A DNA stretch of 64,000 nucleotides. Origin: Muscardinus avellanarius. Taxonomy: Eukaryota; Chordata; Mammalia; Rodentia; Gliridae. Location of the stretch: the NCBI GenBank assembly GCA_963383645.1, contig OY726574.1, positions 59,580,394 to 59,644,393 on the forward strand, given 5' to 3'. Of the stretch, positions 25,831-39,796 are shown in pieces. The notes beneath the pieces are model-generated. The model ran no database searches and was not told where the DNA came from. It saw nothing but the letters and a program-made list of their open reading frames with translations. A program made the translations under genes and the position numbers. How positions within the stretch are numbered: position 1 is the stretch's first letter; each line of letters starts with the position of its first letter.

Positions 25831-27732
25831 TTTGCAGAAGATTCCTGCTCCTACGGCAGCTCTGGTTGTGAATGACGACAGTCATAGCTGCTAAGGATTC
25901 TCCTGGAGTCAGGGAATCTCAGACTTCTCACAAGGTCTGGAGAACTGAGCTCACCCTTTTTATCTTCAGGAGAAAAGCACAAGAATCTAATTAAATTGCT
26001 CAACAGTTAATGTAGATATGTATTGATATGGAAATAAATGAGCTTGCTGAAGTTATCTAATTTCAGAGGGCCTCTATGTATGAAAGCAATATGGATTAGA
26101 GGTGTTTACTTAATCTGACTAATGATACTAGGTGATCAGTATCACTACATATCTTTAAGTTGTTTAGAGTGAATTTTCTAAAGCTTGTAAGGGGTCAACA
26201 GCATCTTCTCACTCTCTGTTAGTTAAGCTAAGATATAGGGGCTTTATTATTTGTCATGATGGTGCATTTTCTGAGGCTGGGAAACAGCTCTGTAGAACAC
26301 CAGAACAATTTTTCCTTTTAAATAACATACTCTCTTAGTCTAGAAAACAGGAAAATCTGGCATTTGGGGGGAAGTGTAACAAAGCAATTGGGACTGTTGA
26401 AACTTGAAATTACCCAGAGGCCTTGTTACACTCGCCTGCCACTTTTATTAGTGGAAACTTATTTTGACTTCAGTAGAACGGCTCAGTAAATTAATCCAGA
26501 GACTTAACATGAGTTAATATGTCAAAGTAGATCCAGTCTGGGATAAATTAGGTCTTTTAAAAATTGATTACAGAATGTTACCCTAATGGAAGTTTGTAAG
26601 GTATATTTACCCTTTGCAAAGTTTTATGCACACATATGATATGATTCTGTCCAGGATAAAAACCAATATCCTGAGCTTAAGTAAGGCTTTTAGAGCTGAA
26701 GAGGATCATGGAGATTCTATCATCCACTACAGGCCCAGAGGAATTAAGTGATTTTTCTTGTCTGAGGTTACACAGAGAATGAGCAGACAATATATATTCA
26801 GACAGTATATTCTCATGGTAGTCATGATTTCGTTAGCCACCACTTCTTGGATGCATATTCCAGGCCAAGTAGTCCAGCAGGCTCTGCACGCCTGACCTCT
26901 CCTCCTACCCCCTACCTTTCTCTGCTCTTGGTCATAACCCAGTATGGTCCGTCTAGTCTGATCTTTATCTTATGGATGAGATGACAGAGACTCAGCATCT
27001 GTGCCACTTCACAGCCTAGTAGAAGCCCACAGCTGGGGTCCACACACGCCCTAGCCTGCACTCTGAGCAGGACCGGCTGCTTCAATCCCTGGGACCCGCA
27101 GGACTTTTATCAGTTCCTCTTTAAAATCAGTCTTTTAATCCCCTGCAATGATAGTTTCCGCTGAACGAAGAACTTATATATCAATGGCCAAAAAAGAAAG
27201 CGATAGCATTAGCTAGACCCTCAGGTGTCACTCAAAGGGAGAGGCTTTCGAACTGTGAACTATTATTCTCCTGTTCCCAAAAACTATCTAGCTGACTTTT
27301 TAACAACATCAAGTGCTAACAATCTGGCCAAGTTATTGAAACACCACCTTTCTGCCTATGTGGGCCATGGATTCGAGACTAAAAACTTTAAAACCCAAAC
27401 AGTAAGACCCCAAAAGATGAGACGGCCATCTATAAAAGACCGCTTTGAGGTAAACCAATACTATTATAGAAAAGTGCTATTAATTAGAGTTTCATTCTAC
27501 TTGAAAGATAAACTCCCAAAGTATGTTTTTAAGTTAAAAACACACTGGAGATTGATTGATGTACTCATACTCTTTCCCTGACACTGGGGAAAGATAACTA
27601 CAGTCACAAAAGCAATGTCATAACAAAATATTTGTATTTACTGGACCAGATGCTCAACGGTTACTGTGTCTTAGGAGCATTTATTCCCAAGCAAAATGAA
27701 GCAATATTATGTTTAACTGTTTGAAAATTTCT

Positions 27733-27738
27733 TTTATT
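27733..27738 (-). terminator. candidate TMEM200C poly(A) signal AATAAA (first after the stop)
   Basis: This is the first AATAAA on the minus strand downstream of the stop, about 806 nt past it. A second AATAAA lies at 27680-27685, and an ATTAAA lies at 28277-28282. Use is not shown by sequence, and the 3' UTR could run further into the SINE-free DNA below 27.6 kb. Confidence 0.35.
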
Positions 27739-28543
27739 ATTAAAAAGATTTTAAATAGAAGTGCTATTTTCAGTACAGGGCTGATAATACTCAGTAAAGC
27801 GGGGTGTTCTTGGTACTGTGAACTTAGGGATGTTAACAGTCCATGTAGTCCCTGGCCCCTCCGGTCTGCACAACAGACCCTAGTAGCAACAGGCAAATAC
27901 CCTCTTAAAAAATAAGGCCTTTACAAAAGAGCCCTGCAGAGTGGGACAGGGCACAGAACACATTTTTTTTTTTTTTTCCCCTGAATTACTCATGCTTTGG
28001 GCTTTGACTTCATTTTGAAAGATCAACTGTAAGAAAACTGAGACATATCCGTCTATGCTCCACAAAGGGATGGAGGGAAAAGAAAATATTAAAAAAAAAA
28101 AAAAAAAAGCTTGTCAATTCACAAGCAAGGAGAGACAGAGCTACCGGAAAGTATAGGGTTAGTAACACCGGAGCTCAACAAACTTTAAAGTGCGCAGTTA
28201 CTGTCAAAAATAGATTAATCTGAGCCTTCCTAAGAAAATTAAAAGAATCTTATCTAATGAACTAGATCGCCGACCTTTTAATACATTTGGTTTTCGTGGA
28301 ACATTACAATCACCATCGGACATAAAAAAAAGACTAGTTTTTTTTTTTTTTCTTAAAAAAAAAACTTGCTTGGAGTTATCTACAGGAATCTCATGATTGC
28401 AATTCAAGGATAACATTCAGCAGCTCTTTGGATAGTGAATGATTTCCGCGGATCAGTCCACAAAGAAATTAGGAGACCTTTTAACGCACTGGTCCCAATC
28501 CCCCGTGTTCTCTGGCCTTTGCCCGGGCTCGCTCCTCTTGCCC

Positions 28544-30302
<1,759 letters not shown>

Positions 30303-30304
30303 CT

Positions 30305-32479
30305 GCAAAGCAGAGGGAGACAGTCAGAGAGAGTAGGCTGGGCTGCATCAGCATCCCACGTGCTGAGATTGCCGGCTCCAGGATCCCGCGCTCTACACGT
30401 GCCCACCCCCTCCGGTGCCTTTCACACTGACCCAGGAGCCCTGTAGACACCGGGTGTGGGACATCGGGGCGGGGGACCGGGACCCTTGTTGCAGTAACTT
30501 GTAGGTCGGGACGGAACAATTGGAGGGAAGCCTGTCCCCCTCCCTCCTGCCCCATCCCACACACACAGCATAGGTAATTGTCACACGCTCCTGGCTAGCA
30601 GCCTGTGGAGTTCCCACCACTGGTTAAAACTCCATGTGGCGACTCACAGTAGTGGCCGAGAACTTCCTTGGCAAAAGGGCCTTTCCCTTCCCTTTGTCCC
30701 CCTGGAATCGGAAGATTTCTCAAGGGAGAGGCCACAAGGGTTGCAAGTCTCTAGGCTCCTGGAATCTGTCAAAGTAGGGCCCCGGAGTTATGAAAACAGT
30801 CATGAAAGTTACTATTGTGTGAAGGTGAAGGAAATTCACCCCCCTTCCTCATGAAAATGAGGACTCTACCCTGGCAGGAAGACGGCTGATTTACTTCAGA
30901 TAATTAACAGAGCTCATTCCTGAGAGAACACCAGAGATATTTCAATACTGGGACAATAAATCCCTGCACAAAGTTGCCTCTTGTTCCCACAGCTGAAGAC
31001 AAGCAATTCCCTCTCACAGCCTCCTCGGCTCTATTCTGCAACATCTGGACAGCTTCTCGGGGTGGAATATTTAGTTCTAGGTAACTGGTTATGTAACTGG
31101 GCTCTTCTTTCTGGCCTTCTCTCCTCCCTCAGAGGGACTTCCTTAAAGGTATCTTGTGCTAGATTTCCTCAGGCATTTGAGAAGTCCTTTGGAAGCCCCA
31201 AGAAATCTTCTTATGCAGACATACTACAGTCTTAAAAAAAAAAAGTTGCTGTCATAATAGCTTTCTGACCTCTTACTAATGTGCCAACAGCACTTTCCAG
31301 AATCCCAGTATTCAGATGAGTAGGCAATGAATTAGGTAACGCAGGCCACAGGATAATAATGGCATTTCCCCAGGTGAAAACTCTTCATCTTTTTCTCACG
31401 AGGTCATTTTTGGGGAAGGTAGGTGTCAGAGATGGAGGTAACTAGTGCCTATCCTTAGGAAGTTTAGTTGTTAGCAATACAGCCCCAGAGGTAAAAAATC
31501 ACAGATGCCCGTTTATGGTTGTCTGTGTTCGCTTCTTAAAATCCCAGCCTGGCAGGATGGTCCTCAGAGTAAAACACTGTGGGTTCCATTGGTTGCCTTA
31601 ACTCCTCTTATAGAGATGCTAAAATTGAGGGCGGTGCATGAATCTGAAAGATGTTGCTATCACAGGCCTTTTGGTATTCTAGACTTCATAAGGTAATCCA
31701 TGCTTTTGAATATATTACCCTTTGAAAACATGGGGTTACTTTGGGTAGATTTTTGCTTTTAATTAGTGTCTGGGTGAAAAGCTTTGGCCCTTGGTTCCTC
31801 TCATTATATCAACATAGGCAGGATCTTTTCTCCATGTGGGAAAGCAGGTGATAACCAGCTCTGTAGAGTGTTTGCAAATCAATGCCTCTTTGGACCCTAG
31901 TTGGGGGTTGAGAAACAGCAGGTAGGTTAGAGAAGGGTTAGTAGAGAGAATACATCTATAAACCTCTTTAAATTTTATTTTAAAAAATGAGCTGCCCCAA
32001 TAAGTACAAACTGTGTGTGTGCATATGTGTGTGAAGAATTGTTTACTGTCCATCACCCTCCAATAATCACATTTACTGTGTAGTTGCAACACACAGACAT
32101 AGACGCTGCTGTTTTGAGTGGACCCTGGGCTCCAGTATCTCTAATGATCTGGACATCTGTGGTTCTCTTCAGAAGGCTTTAAGGACGAGACATTTTGAAG
32201 CAAATCCAGACTCAGTCTGCAGGGCGGCTCTCCCAGGAGAGAAGGGCTGATGTTTTGATGGGCACCCAGGGGTGCGCTAGGGTGCGGATTGGAGAGGAGG
32301 GGGAGGCACTCCGCTTGTATTTCTCCACAGCAAGGCAGCTTTGGCTCGGGCAGAATGTAGGAAAGGTCGAAGAGGCTTTCAACAATCGTTTACTGAAGAT
32401 CTTTAAAATTCGCGGAAGAGCTGGCAATTAGCTCCCTGGTTTATTATTCCTTTGGGGTCTGTTGAAAGCGGAACTCCTT
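30305..32479. other. unique sequence upstream of the coding exon (inside the inferred intron)
   Basis: No interspersed repeat or second coding exon is recognised. Short open frames lack domain signal. Confidence 0.45.
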
Positions 32480-32820
32480 TTCCACGTACCCTCGCGGGCA
32501 TGAAATCCTGACCAGGGCCGGGTGCCCCGGGAGACCCAGCTCTGGGGTTCGCAGGTAGACCCGGTGCCAGAAAACCAACTTCGCAGCGGAGGAGGCTGCT
32601 GCCCTCGCCATGGGCTGCCTGGCGCTGGTCTCTGCGCGGCGGCTGAGGCATGGAGGATGGGAAAAGCAAAGGAGGGATGTCTAAAAATACAACTGCTTCC
32701 AAGAGAGACATTCAAGTTCTCCGCTCGTGATGGATGAAGCCCCGCTCGGTGGCGTCTGAGGCTCAGAGCCCGCAGGCTGCGAGCGCCATGCTGTGCCAGG
32801 CGCCCAGCCGGGCCCCCGAC

Positions 32821-32881
32821 CCCGGCCCTCCAGGCCGGGCGGCGCCCCCGGCCCTCCAGGCCGGGCGGCGCCCCCGGCCCT
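32821..32881. repeat. 26-bp tandem repeat, 2.3 copies, each a GC hairpin
   Basis: Two identical units (32821-32846 and 32847-32872) and a 9-bp partial copy follow one another. Each unit contains cccggcc-ctcca-ggccggg, a perfect 7-bp stem with a 5-nt loop. Confidence 0.95.
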
Positions 32882-33157
32882 GGGCTTCGGTCGGCTTGCT
32901 TGGGTCGGAGTCACATGAGCGCAGCAGCCGCGAGTCCGCGTCTGGAGAGAAGAGCGGCAGGAGCGAAGTGAGGGTGATCCCGAACTCGCTGCTTCTGGGC
33001 AGCGCATCTCCGGGAGCCCGCCCGGGGGACCCCCGGGCCCGGGCCGCAGCCGGGGGTCCGCAGCGGAGTCCCCGGGGCTGAGGGCGGCCCGGGGTCCCGG
33101 GGCCCATAGAATCGCTCAAAATGGCAGCACCGTAAGCAAACAATATCGCTCACTTAC

Positions 33158-33700
33158 CCTGGGAGAGCCGGCGAGCTGGGGGCCGGCGGGCGGGCGCTCG
33201 GGCGACACAAAGGAACCATGGAGAAACTTTTTCAGCCCGAGCCGACGGCGGAGCGCGGGGACAGCGCCTCCGGGCCCTGCGGGCGGCCGCGGCTCAGCGG
33301 CGCGGCGGGGGCGAGGGGCCGCCCCGGGCTCGCAGCGCCCCGGGGCGCGGTGGCGGGAGCCATTTCCCAGAGTTTCCAAGAAGTGGCAGGTCCTCGGCCG
33401 GCTGCGAGCCGCGGCGGAGCCCCCCGGGCTCGGCTCTGCTGAGGCTGCGGCGCGCCGGGCTCCGCGGGATGGAGTGGAGCCCGCCGCGGAGGCTCCGGGC
33501 GGCCGGACTGGCGGCTGTTGCTAAGAGACCGGAGCCGTGACACAGGGAAATTGCGGCAGGATGGCAGCCGGTACCCGGCCGACCGCGGCTGGGGCGCCCG
33601 CCCCCCGCGCTCCCCGCCCCCCGCGCCGCCTCCTCTGCGCCCGCCGCGGCCCTTCCGAGGGGCGCCCGGCCCGCCGCCCGCCCCGGCCCGCAGCTGCGGG
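33158..33700 (-). other. TMEM200C: inferred non-coding first exon of TMEM200C (5' end uncertain)
   Basis: On the minus strand CTCCCAGG/GTAAGTG gives a near-consensus donor with the exon ending at 33158 and the intron starting at 33157. It lies in a CpG island and pairs naturally with the acceptor at 30303-30304, giving an intron of about 2.85 kb. No TATA box is visible, and GC boxes lie near 33612-33620 and about 33678-33687. The upstream boundary given is a placeholder, because a TSS cannot be located from sequence. RNA-seq or CAGE would settle it. Confidence 0.45.
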
Positions 33701-33938
33701 CTTTTCCTCCCAACTACCTGTCTGAGCAGCTGGCCAGAGAGCGCCCCCCCAAAAAGAGGTCCTTTGATGTCTGGGGGGTCCCCCGGCAGCAGCCCAGGGG
33801 CGCTCTCCCGGGAGCCTGGGGTTGTATCGCTGCCCGCCGCCCTCCTCTTTTGTCCCCCTTACTCTTGGACGCGACACTGCCCGGGCCGCTTTCCCCCTCC
33901 CGCTTGGGAGTTTGCGGTGTGGACCGCCGGCGAACGCA

Positions 33939-33944
33939 GTAAGT
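33939..33944 (+). promoter_or_regulatory. plus-strand splice-donor match in the CpG island
   Basis: cgaacgca/gtaagtgg is a good donor in the orientation opposite to TMEM200C. It is compatible with a divergent non-coding transcript but proves nothing alone. Confidence 0.3.
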
Positions 33945-34180
33945 GGTCCCCGCGAACTCGGCCCCGGCGCGGAGGAGCGCCCCCGCGGAGCAGGCAGGGC
34001 GCCGCGGGACTCTGGAAGCACCCCGGGGATGGTAGGGCGCTGCAGCCCAGCAGGGCTCCGTGCCGGCCTCGTGGGAACCCAGGGGGCTCCCCCAGGACTG
34101 CTGGGGTCACTGGAGATTAGGATCGGCCCCCTGGGGCAGCCCCGCTGCTCCCACCCCGGGCCGGAATCAGCGAGTATTAA

Positions 34181-35787
34181 AAGGAAAAGGAACATTCTCC
34201 AGGAATCAGGATTAGCATCAAAGAGGGGCGGTGGGGGTAGGGAAGATGTCCAAACTCCCTACGTCATTTGCAAAAGAGAAGAGAGATCCTGTTTCCCAGC
34301 TCATCCCTCTCCTCTCAACTGTAAAGTCAAAATGACAGGGAAAAGAGGATGTCCAAGTGGAATTTCCCCACGGAGTATTGAGAAAGTAAGAAGGATTTCA
34401 ATTACCTATTGAAACGAGGCAGCCGGAATTCAGGAGGGGTGGGGGAGACAAGAGCAGATAAAACAAGTGCTGTCTGCAATTTGGGGTCGGGACAGAAATA
34501 TTTTGGCGCTGGTGGAGGCGGGTGTTGTGTATTTGGAGTTTTGCCCTTTAGGGTCCACAAAACCCAGGCGCGAGGTTTGCTGCCCACAATCCTAATGACA
34601 GCTTGTTGTCAATGTAAGCAGCATCCAACCGGTGTTTAACCCTAGAGCAGGGGGCATTCCAAAAGAACAATAAAGACGCACAACCCGCGCTTTCCTTGGT
34701 GTACATGTGGGCCAGGGTGGTGGATGAGGTGAGACGCGATGGGATGCCAGGGGGGTGGACAAGGATGGAGGAGAAATGGTTCTCTGGGCAGCCCTGCACC
34801 TGCCCTCTTGAAAGGTGGACTCTGTCACCCTTCCCAGCAAATGAGGGATCTGGGTCATGACAGAGCGTTCAGAACCCACCTCCTTCCACCTATCTATCCC
34901 CGCTCAGGTCCAGAATATTAGAACGTGAATCATAATGCAAGGAAAACTGTAAACCCCACATTGGATTTTAGGGAAATTACAGCATAGGAGAAATGAGACC
35001 AGCTCTAGTTATTTCCTAAAGCCTTTTTGACTCTGAACTTCTGGGTTTCTTGGATCCTGGTACTCATCTGGTGTTCTGGGCAAAGATTGGCCCCTGGGGT
35101 CTCATTTCATTGTGTAGCTGGCTGCCAAAGACCACGGCACAACTTCTCTGTGTGCTGGGCTGCACAGGCAGGGATTTTGTCAAAGAACTTCATTAGGATT
35201 TTTGATGGATGAAGCAGTCAGTAGTTTCAAATGTGGGCATAAATTATGGCCATGATTAACGCATTGAAAACTCACTTGAGGGCTTTGGAGAAGAGAAGAA
35301 TCTCTTGGACACACCTGTCTCGGAGCACAGCTAGCTTTTTCTTATGTTGATGATGGTAGCAGAATTTATATTATTCCAAGGCCTCATTCCAAATTCCAAT
35401 TCCTTTGGAACTTGGTCTACTCCATTTAACCAGAGTATTAACGTGTTAAGTAATTTTCTTTGTTTTCAGCTCAGGGTATCAGAGGAAATCAAACAGATCA
35501 CATCTGTTTCTAGTGGAGTCCTTTATTCCCTCCACAATAGGGAATCGATAGATATTTCCAGGACTTTCCAGAGTTCAGTTATATTTTGAAGGAACAGCAA
35601 TACTTTGGGGCTTTCTGGAGCTATTTTTCTTCTGGTTTCACACTTCTGAGATTGGGGACACTGCCCATCCTGTGGAGGACTGAAGGCATCGACCACTGGT
35701 GTTTCCAAACCTCACAGCTCAGCACCACTGTTTGAAAAGATTGTAAGAAGATTGTAGTAGAGATGGTCATGAAGGAAGACAGACAGA
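34181..35787. other. unique sequence upstream of the CpG island
   Basis: No coding gene or interspersed repeat is recognised. Another gtaag donor-like string lies at about 34386. Confidence 0.4.
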
Positions 35788-35788
35788 C

Positions 35789-35839
<51 letters not shown>
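35777..35839. repeat. (GACA)n(GA)n microsatellite
   Basis: A few gaca units run into about 23 GA units. Confidence 0.97.
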
Positions 35840-38125
35840 CTTAATTTAGTTGAATTAAATTCTGACCTGCAACCTTGCACCTGCTCTTTCTTTAAAAGAA
35901 TTCTTTGATAATATATTCAGTTTCATGATTTATTCACAACACATTTACTTCCCCTGTTCATTTCATCCTCCTGGCCTGGCTGACCTGCCTGTGTCCCCGG
36001 GACCACTCCAGAGGAGACGGTGGCTTTCTACAGGCGTACTCCTCCGGCCCCTGGTCTTCGAGGGTCTGCTTACATCATGAGTTCTGCAGCCTCCATCTCT
36101 GCGCACACCTGCATCACCGACTGTTCAGGCTGTGGAAGAGGAGGAGTTTGGTGTAATGGTTCTGCAATCAGTTTTCCTCTTCCGTTCACTAGCACCTTAT
36201 ATAAATAAATCACTTAGTTGGCCTGCTTCTGTTTCTCCACCTGTGATAGGGATGATGACATTAATATTTGCCTCAAATTATTGTTGGGATGAGTTTTGAA
36301 CAAGTGCATTTGATTTAAGGCAAGGCTTCCTTTCCCACTTTGTAAACACACGTGGCTAAGTCCTCTAGTCCTAACAGCTCCCAGCTCGATGTCCTCCCTG
36401 GCCGGGTCCATCCCTGTTCATCAGGATTTGCCTGGGACACTGTGTCTGCTTCCTCTCCTCAGTTCTCCTAAGTGGGGAATTGTCCCGCTCCAAAGGACAT
36501 CACCTGGGGCCACTCCAGAGAGCTGGCTCTGCAGCATGAAAAGACTTTCTCCATTACTTTTTCTCTCTTTGCAATTAACCCAGACCCTTTCGTTTCAGTT
36601 TGTTCAAGAACCCACATTTCAAACTCATGTTGGTCTCTTTTGAAATCAGAAACATGTAAAAATACAACCCAGAAATTTGTAAAAATGCAACCCAGACATT
36701 CTTTACCCAGACTAAAACTTTAAGGGCTTGCTTCATAGAAAAAAAAAAAATCACACCTTTGCGTGGCATCTCTAGATAAGAAGAAAGGACGCATCTTCCT
36801 CAGGCTGAGAACAGACACCTAACCTTCCAGTCCTTCTCTTTGATCCTTCTTTACCCTTTTATTCTTCTGCCAATGAAAAATAAAATGACCAGAAAAGCAT
36901 GAAAAAATAAAACAGTACACAAAGCACACAAGTAGACTCACTAGGGCTAACAAAAATATTACTCAAAAATATTACTCAAGGGAGACTGCCACTAAGATAT
37001 ATTTGTTGCTTATCTGAAATTTAACTGGGTGTCCTGTATTTTTATCCGCAAGCCAACCACAATGTATCTTGGTAGCCTCACAGGTTTTTTTCATGGTACA
37101 CATAAAGGCTAAAAGAGCCAGAGAAGACAGAAAACAAGATATGCAAACATGGATTAAAGCCTCATTTAGTTTCTTGGGGGGATAGAATAGGCAGGGAAAG
37201 GAAACAGGAAGCCAAGCCTGGGTGGTATTTTCGCAGATGGCCGTGTTGATCACTGCTTACAGTTAGAAGTCGAGGGGCTGCACTTCCAGCCTTATTCTAT
37301 AGAACACTGCTTGGGCTAGGACAGGGGTATGCCTCTGCCTCCAATCCCCAGGGTCCCACAATGACCCCTGAAGACATGGAACCCAGCCTCGCCTTCACGA
37401 ACTTCAGTATTGGAACCAAAGATAAGTTCATGCCAGTGTCCAGACCAAAACTAAGCCAATTTCTCATGTTTCTGAGAGGCATCCAAGAGGCTCAAACTCC
37501 AAAAAAACTTCCATCACCAAGTCCCAGGTTAAAAAAAAAAAAAAGCCAAATTCAAAGTATGCGCCTTAGACTACATCAGGCAGGGAACCACAACCTTCTT
37601 TCTATCCTCAGTCCTACTCACTCATCATAGGTGACCATGCCCTCAATTGGAGACCTACCAGAGGCAGTTTTCTCTAACAAGTAGGTCCAGTTTTACACAT
37701 TCAATTTTCCCCAACAGCCTGAATTTTCTACCATTTTCTGCGTATACCATCAAAGCTGGATTCCGTGCCTTACAAAATAATTGAGGTCTGAGATGAGAAG
37801 CTAGTGCATTGGCAGGCCTGAAAGCAGATCAAAGCTGAGCTGGGTGAGGTCTTTGCAGGGAAACGACCTTGGCAATGGAACAGTCAAGAAGAAACCCATT
37901 GCTAAATTCTCCCTGCGTTCTCCAGGTAGATCCATGTCCACTCTAATGTACATATCATTTTGTATAATCTACAGCATTATGGATAGATGGCTTGTCGTAC
38001 TGAGGACTAGTAGTAACTCACCTGTCTGGTCTATCAAAATTAATTGCGATGTGAGCTGCTTTGAACAAGAGGAAAGAAGAAACATACAAGGAACTAGTTG
38101 TCAAAAAGAATCATAATATCCCGAG
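35840..38125. other. mostly unique sequence with one MIR relic
   Basis: 36145-36330 resembles a plus-strand MIR (tggtgtaatggttctgcaat ... ctgtttctccacctgtgata). No gene is recognised. Confidence 0.45.
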
Positions 38126-38520
38126 AATACTACTTGGGTGTCATATCTTTGATTCATCCAATAAATATTTTCTTAAATACCTCTTGTGTGCCTGGAACTG
38201 GATTCTGCATTAGTCACTGAACAAATATGTATTGAATTATAAGATATACCTATTAAATTATAGTCACCATCACAGGCACTAGGGATATTAGTGACACACA
38301 TACAAAGCCCCTCTACCTGTTTATGTTTTGGGAGAAAGACAGTAAACAGCTAAACAAACAATAATATTTCAAATCTTGATGAGTGGTATGCAAAAAATTA
38401 CAAAGGAGTCCTGGGACTGGTCAGAGGGAGCAGTCGAGAGAATACATTTGATTTGGTATTAGGTAAGAACTCACATATATCCTACAGAAAATTGAAAGCT
38501 GAGAATGAGCCAGGAATCAC
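38126..38520 (+). repeat. ancient interspersed repeat, probably LINE-derived
   Basis: It resembles the widespread old mammalian repeat containing 'ccaataaatattttcttaaa', 'gtgtgcctggaactgg' and 'aacagctaaacaaacaataa'. I am not sure of the family name. Confidence 0.45.
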
Positions 38521-38689
38521 GAGCATTTATGGGACAAGAAAATAATGAGATCCCATGGTTTTATTAGTGTATAATCTACTTAGAGTCATCAAAACATAAT
38601 TGGTGGCCAACATAAGGTCAAGGTAAACTCACTCTCTTTTAGTCAGCCTTTTCATAATAGCTGAGGAGCACAATTATAGACAGATTTGT

Positions 38690-38750
38690 TTTTTATTATA
38701 TATATATATGATATATATCTTATATATACATATATATTTATTGTCACATT
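38690..38750. repeat. imperfect (AT)n/(TATA) microsatellite at an L1 tail
   Basis: TA-rich run with interruptions. Confidence 0.85.
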
Positions 38751-39407
38751 GTATTTATGTATTGTCGCATTGTCTTAATGGGATACAAGATGGCGGAGGC
38801 AGATGTGCACACATCACTCCTTCAGCCCTTCCCCACTCCCCCCCATTCCCTCGCCCTCCCTCCTTCTCATGTTTGGCTTAGTGATTGACTTTGATATGTT
38901 TGTGAATGTACATTAGGAAATTTCTCTTCCCTCCCCCTCCCATAACCTCCAGTTAGGCCGCCTTATTTGCTCATCTACGGTTTCTCCTTCTTCGTCTAGA
39001 GTTCCTCCCATGACCCATTTTCTCCCTAGCTTCTGCATATTAGGGAGAGCATCCGATGTCTTACTCTTTGTGACTGACTAATCTCATTTAGCATAATGTT
39101 CTCCAGTTCCATCCATTTTGCAGCAAATGACGTAATTTTGTTCTTCTTTATGGCTGATTAAAATTCCATTGTGTACATATCCCATAGTTTTGTAATCCAT
39201 TCCTCTGTTGATGGAGATCTTGGCTGGTTAAATTGTTTGACAATTGTGAATTGTGCAGCTACGAACATAGATACGCATGCATTAGCCTGGTTGTGTGGTT
39301 TCCATTCTTTGGGGTAGATACCCAGAGGTGGTATTGCTGGATCATACGGTAGGTTCATTTCCTTTCTTCTGAGCAGTCTCCATACTGTTTTCCAAAGTGG
39401 TTGCACT
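38751..39407 (-). mobile_element. LINE-1 3' end fragment (ORF2 C-terminal region plus 3' UTR)
   Basis: The minus-strand frame at 39158-39406 encodes the L1 ORF2 C-terminal region: an open 82-codon stretch with YDPAIPPLGIYPKE and, near its end, YTMEF. The C-rich tract at 38835-38870 is the L1 3' UTR polypurine tract in reverse. It is 5' truncated. Confidence 0.88.
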
Positions 39408-39620
39408 AATTTGAAAGAAATATTTATTTGAGGCTTATGATTTCAGAGGTCATTCACTGGGTTTCCACACATGGCAGTAGGGGACAAAGAGACAGGCAGG
39501 AGGAGGAAGGACCAGACACAGGCTCTGAGGCTCCAATCCAGCTGTGCCCTGCCTCTGAACTTGGCTATATAGCCTAACCCATAAGTGAGAAACATAAATA
39601 AATCCAAATCACAACAGAAG
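39408..39620 (-). mobile_element. MaLR-type LTR 3' fragment
   Basis: Reversed, it reads into the MaLR 3' portion (aaatcataagcctcaaataa). It abuts the L1 fragment. Confidence 0.45.
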
Positions 39621-39683
39621 CTGTATTTACAAATATAGAAAGAAAATGATAATTAGGTAAGACAACTGGGCAGTGCATCTTTA

Positions 39684-39765
39684 TTTTCTTTTTCTTTTTC
39701 TTTTTTGCTTGTACTGGGGTTCCTGGAAGCCCTTGTACCCCCGGGCTACACTCCCAGACCTAATA

Positions 39766-39796
<31 letters not shown>

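Larger units (their letters stand above)
24026..28543. other. SINE-free DNA downstream of TMEM200C, including its probable 3' UTR
   Basis: Only ancient MIR-like relics are visible: 24765-24925 (minus), 25060-25150 (minus, weak), 25622-25830 (plus) and 26690-26790 (minus, weak). Poly-T runs occur at 24370-24389 and 27962-27977. The minus-strand 3' UTR of TMEM200C should occupy at least the upper 0.8 kb. Confidence 0.5.
30303..33157 (-). other. inferred TMEM200C 5' UTR intron
   Basis: This is the interval between the predicted donor (33157) and acceptor (30303-30304). It contains the lower half of the promoter CpG island, a 26-bp tandem repeat (32821-32881) and otherwise unique sequence. No SINE, L1 or LTR is recognisable in it. 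Confidence 0.5.
32480..34180. promoter_or_regulatory. CpG island, probable TMEM200C promoter
   Basis: This GC-rich stretch is dense in CpG, with its core at about 32750-34100. It holds Sp1-type GC boxes (for example GGGGCGGGG on the minus strand at 33612-33620) and YY1-like ATGGC motifs at 33121 and 33561. It contains good GTAAGT donors on both strands (minus at 33157, plus at 33939), which would fit a bidirectional promoter. Many overlapping open frames in all six frames come from the scarcity of stop codons at this GC content and are not genes. Confidence 0.75.

Noticed and set aside
32403..34412. Many open frames of 70-220 codons in the CpG island
   Set aside because: They occur on both strands in all frames, are Pro/Arg/Gly/Ala-rich, and are explained by GC content. 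No domain or conserved start was seen.
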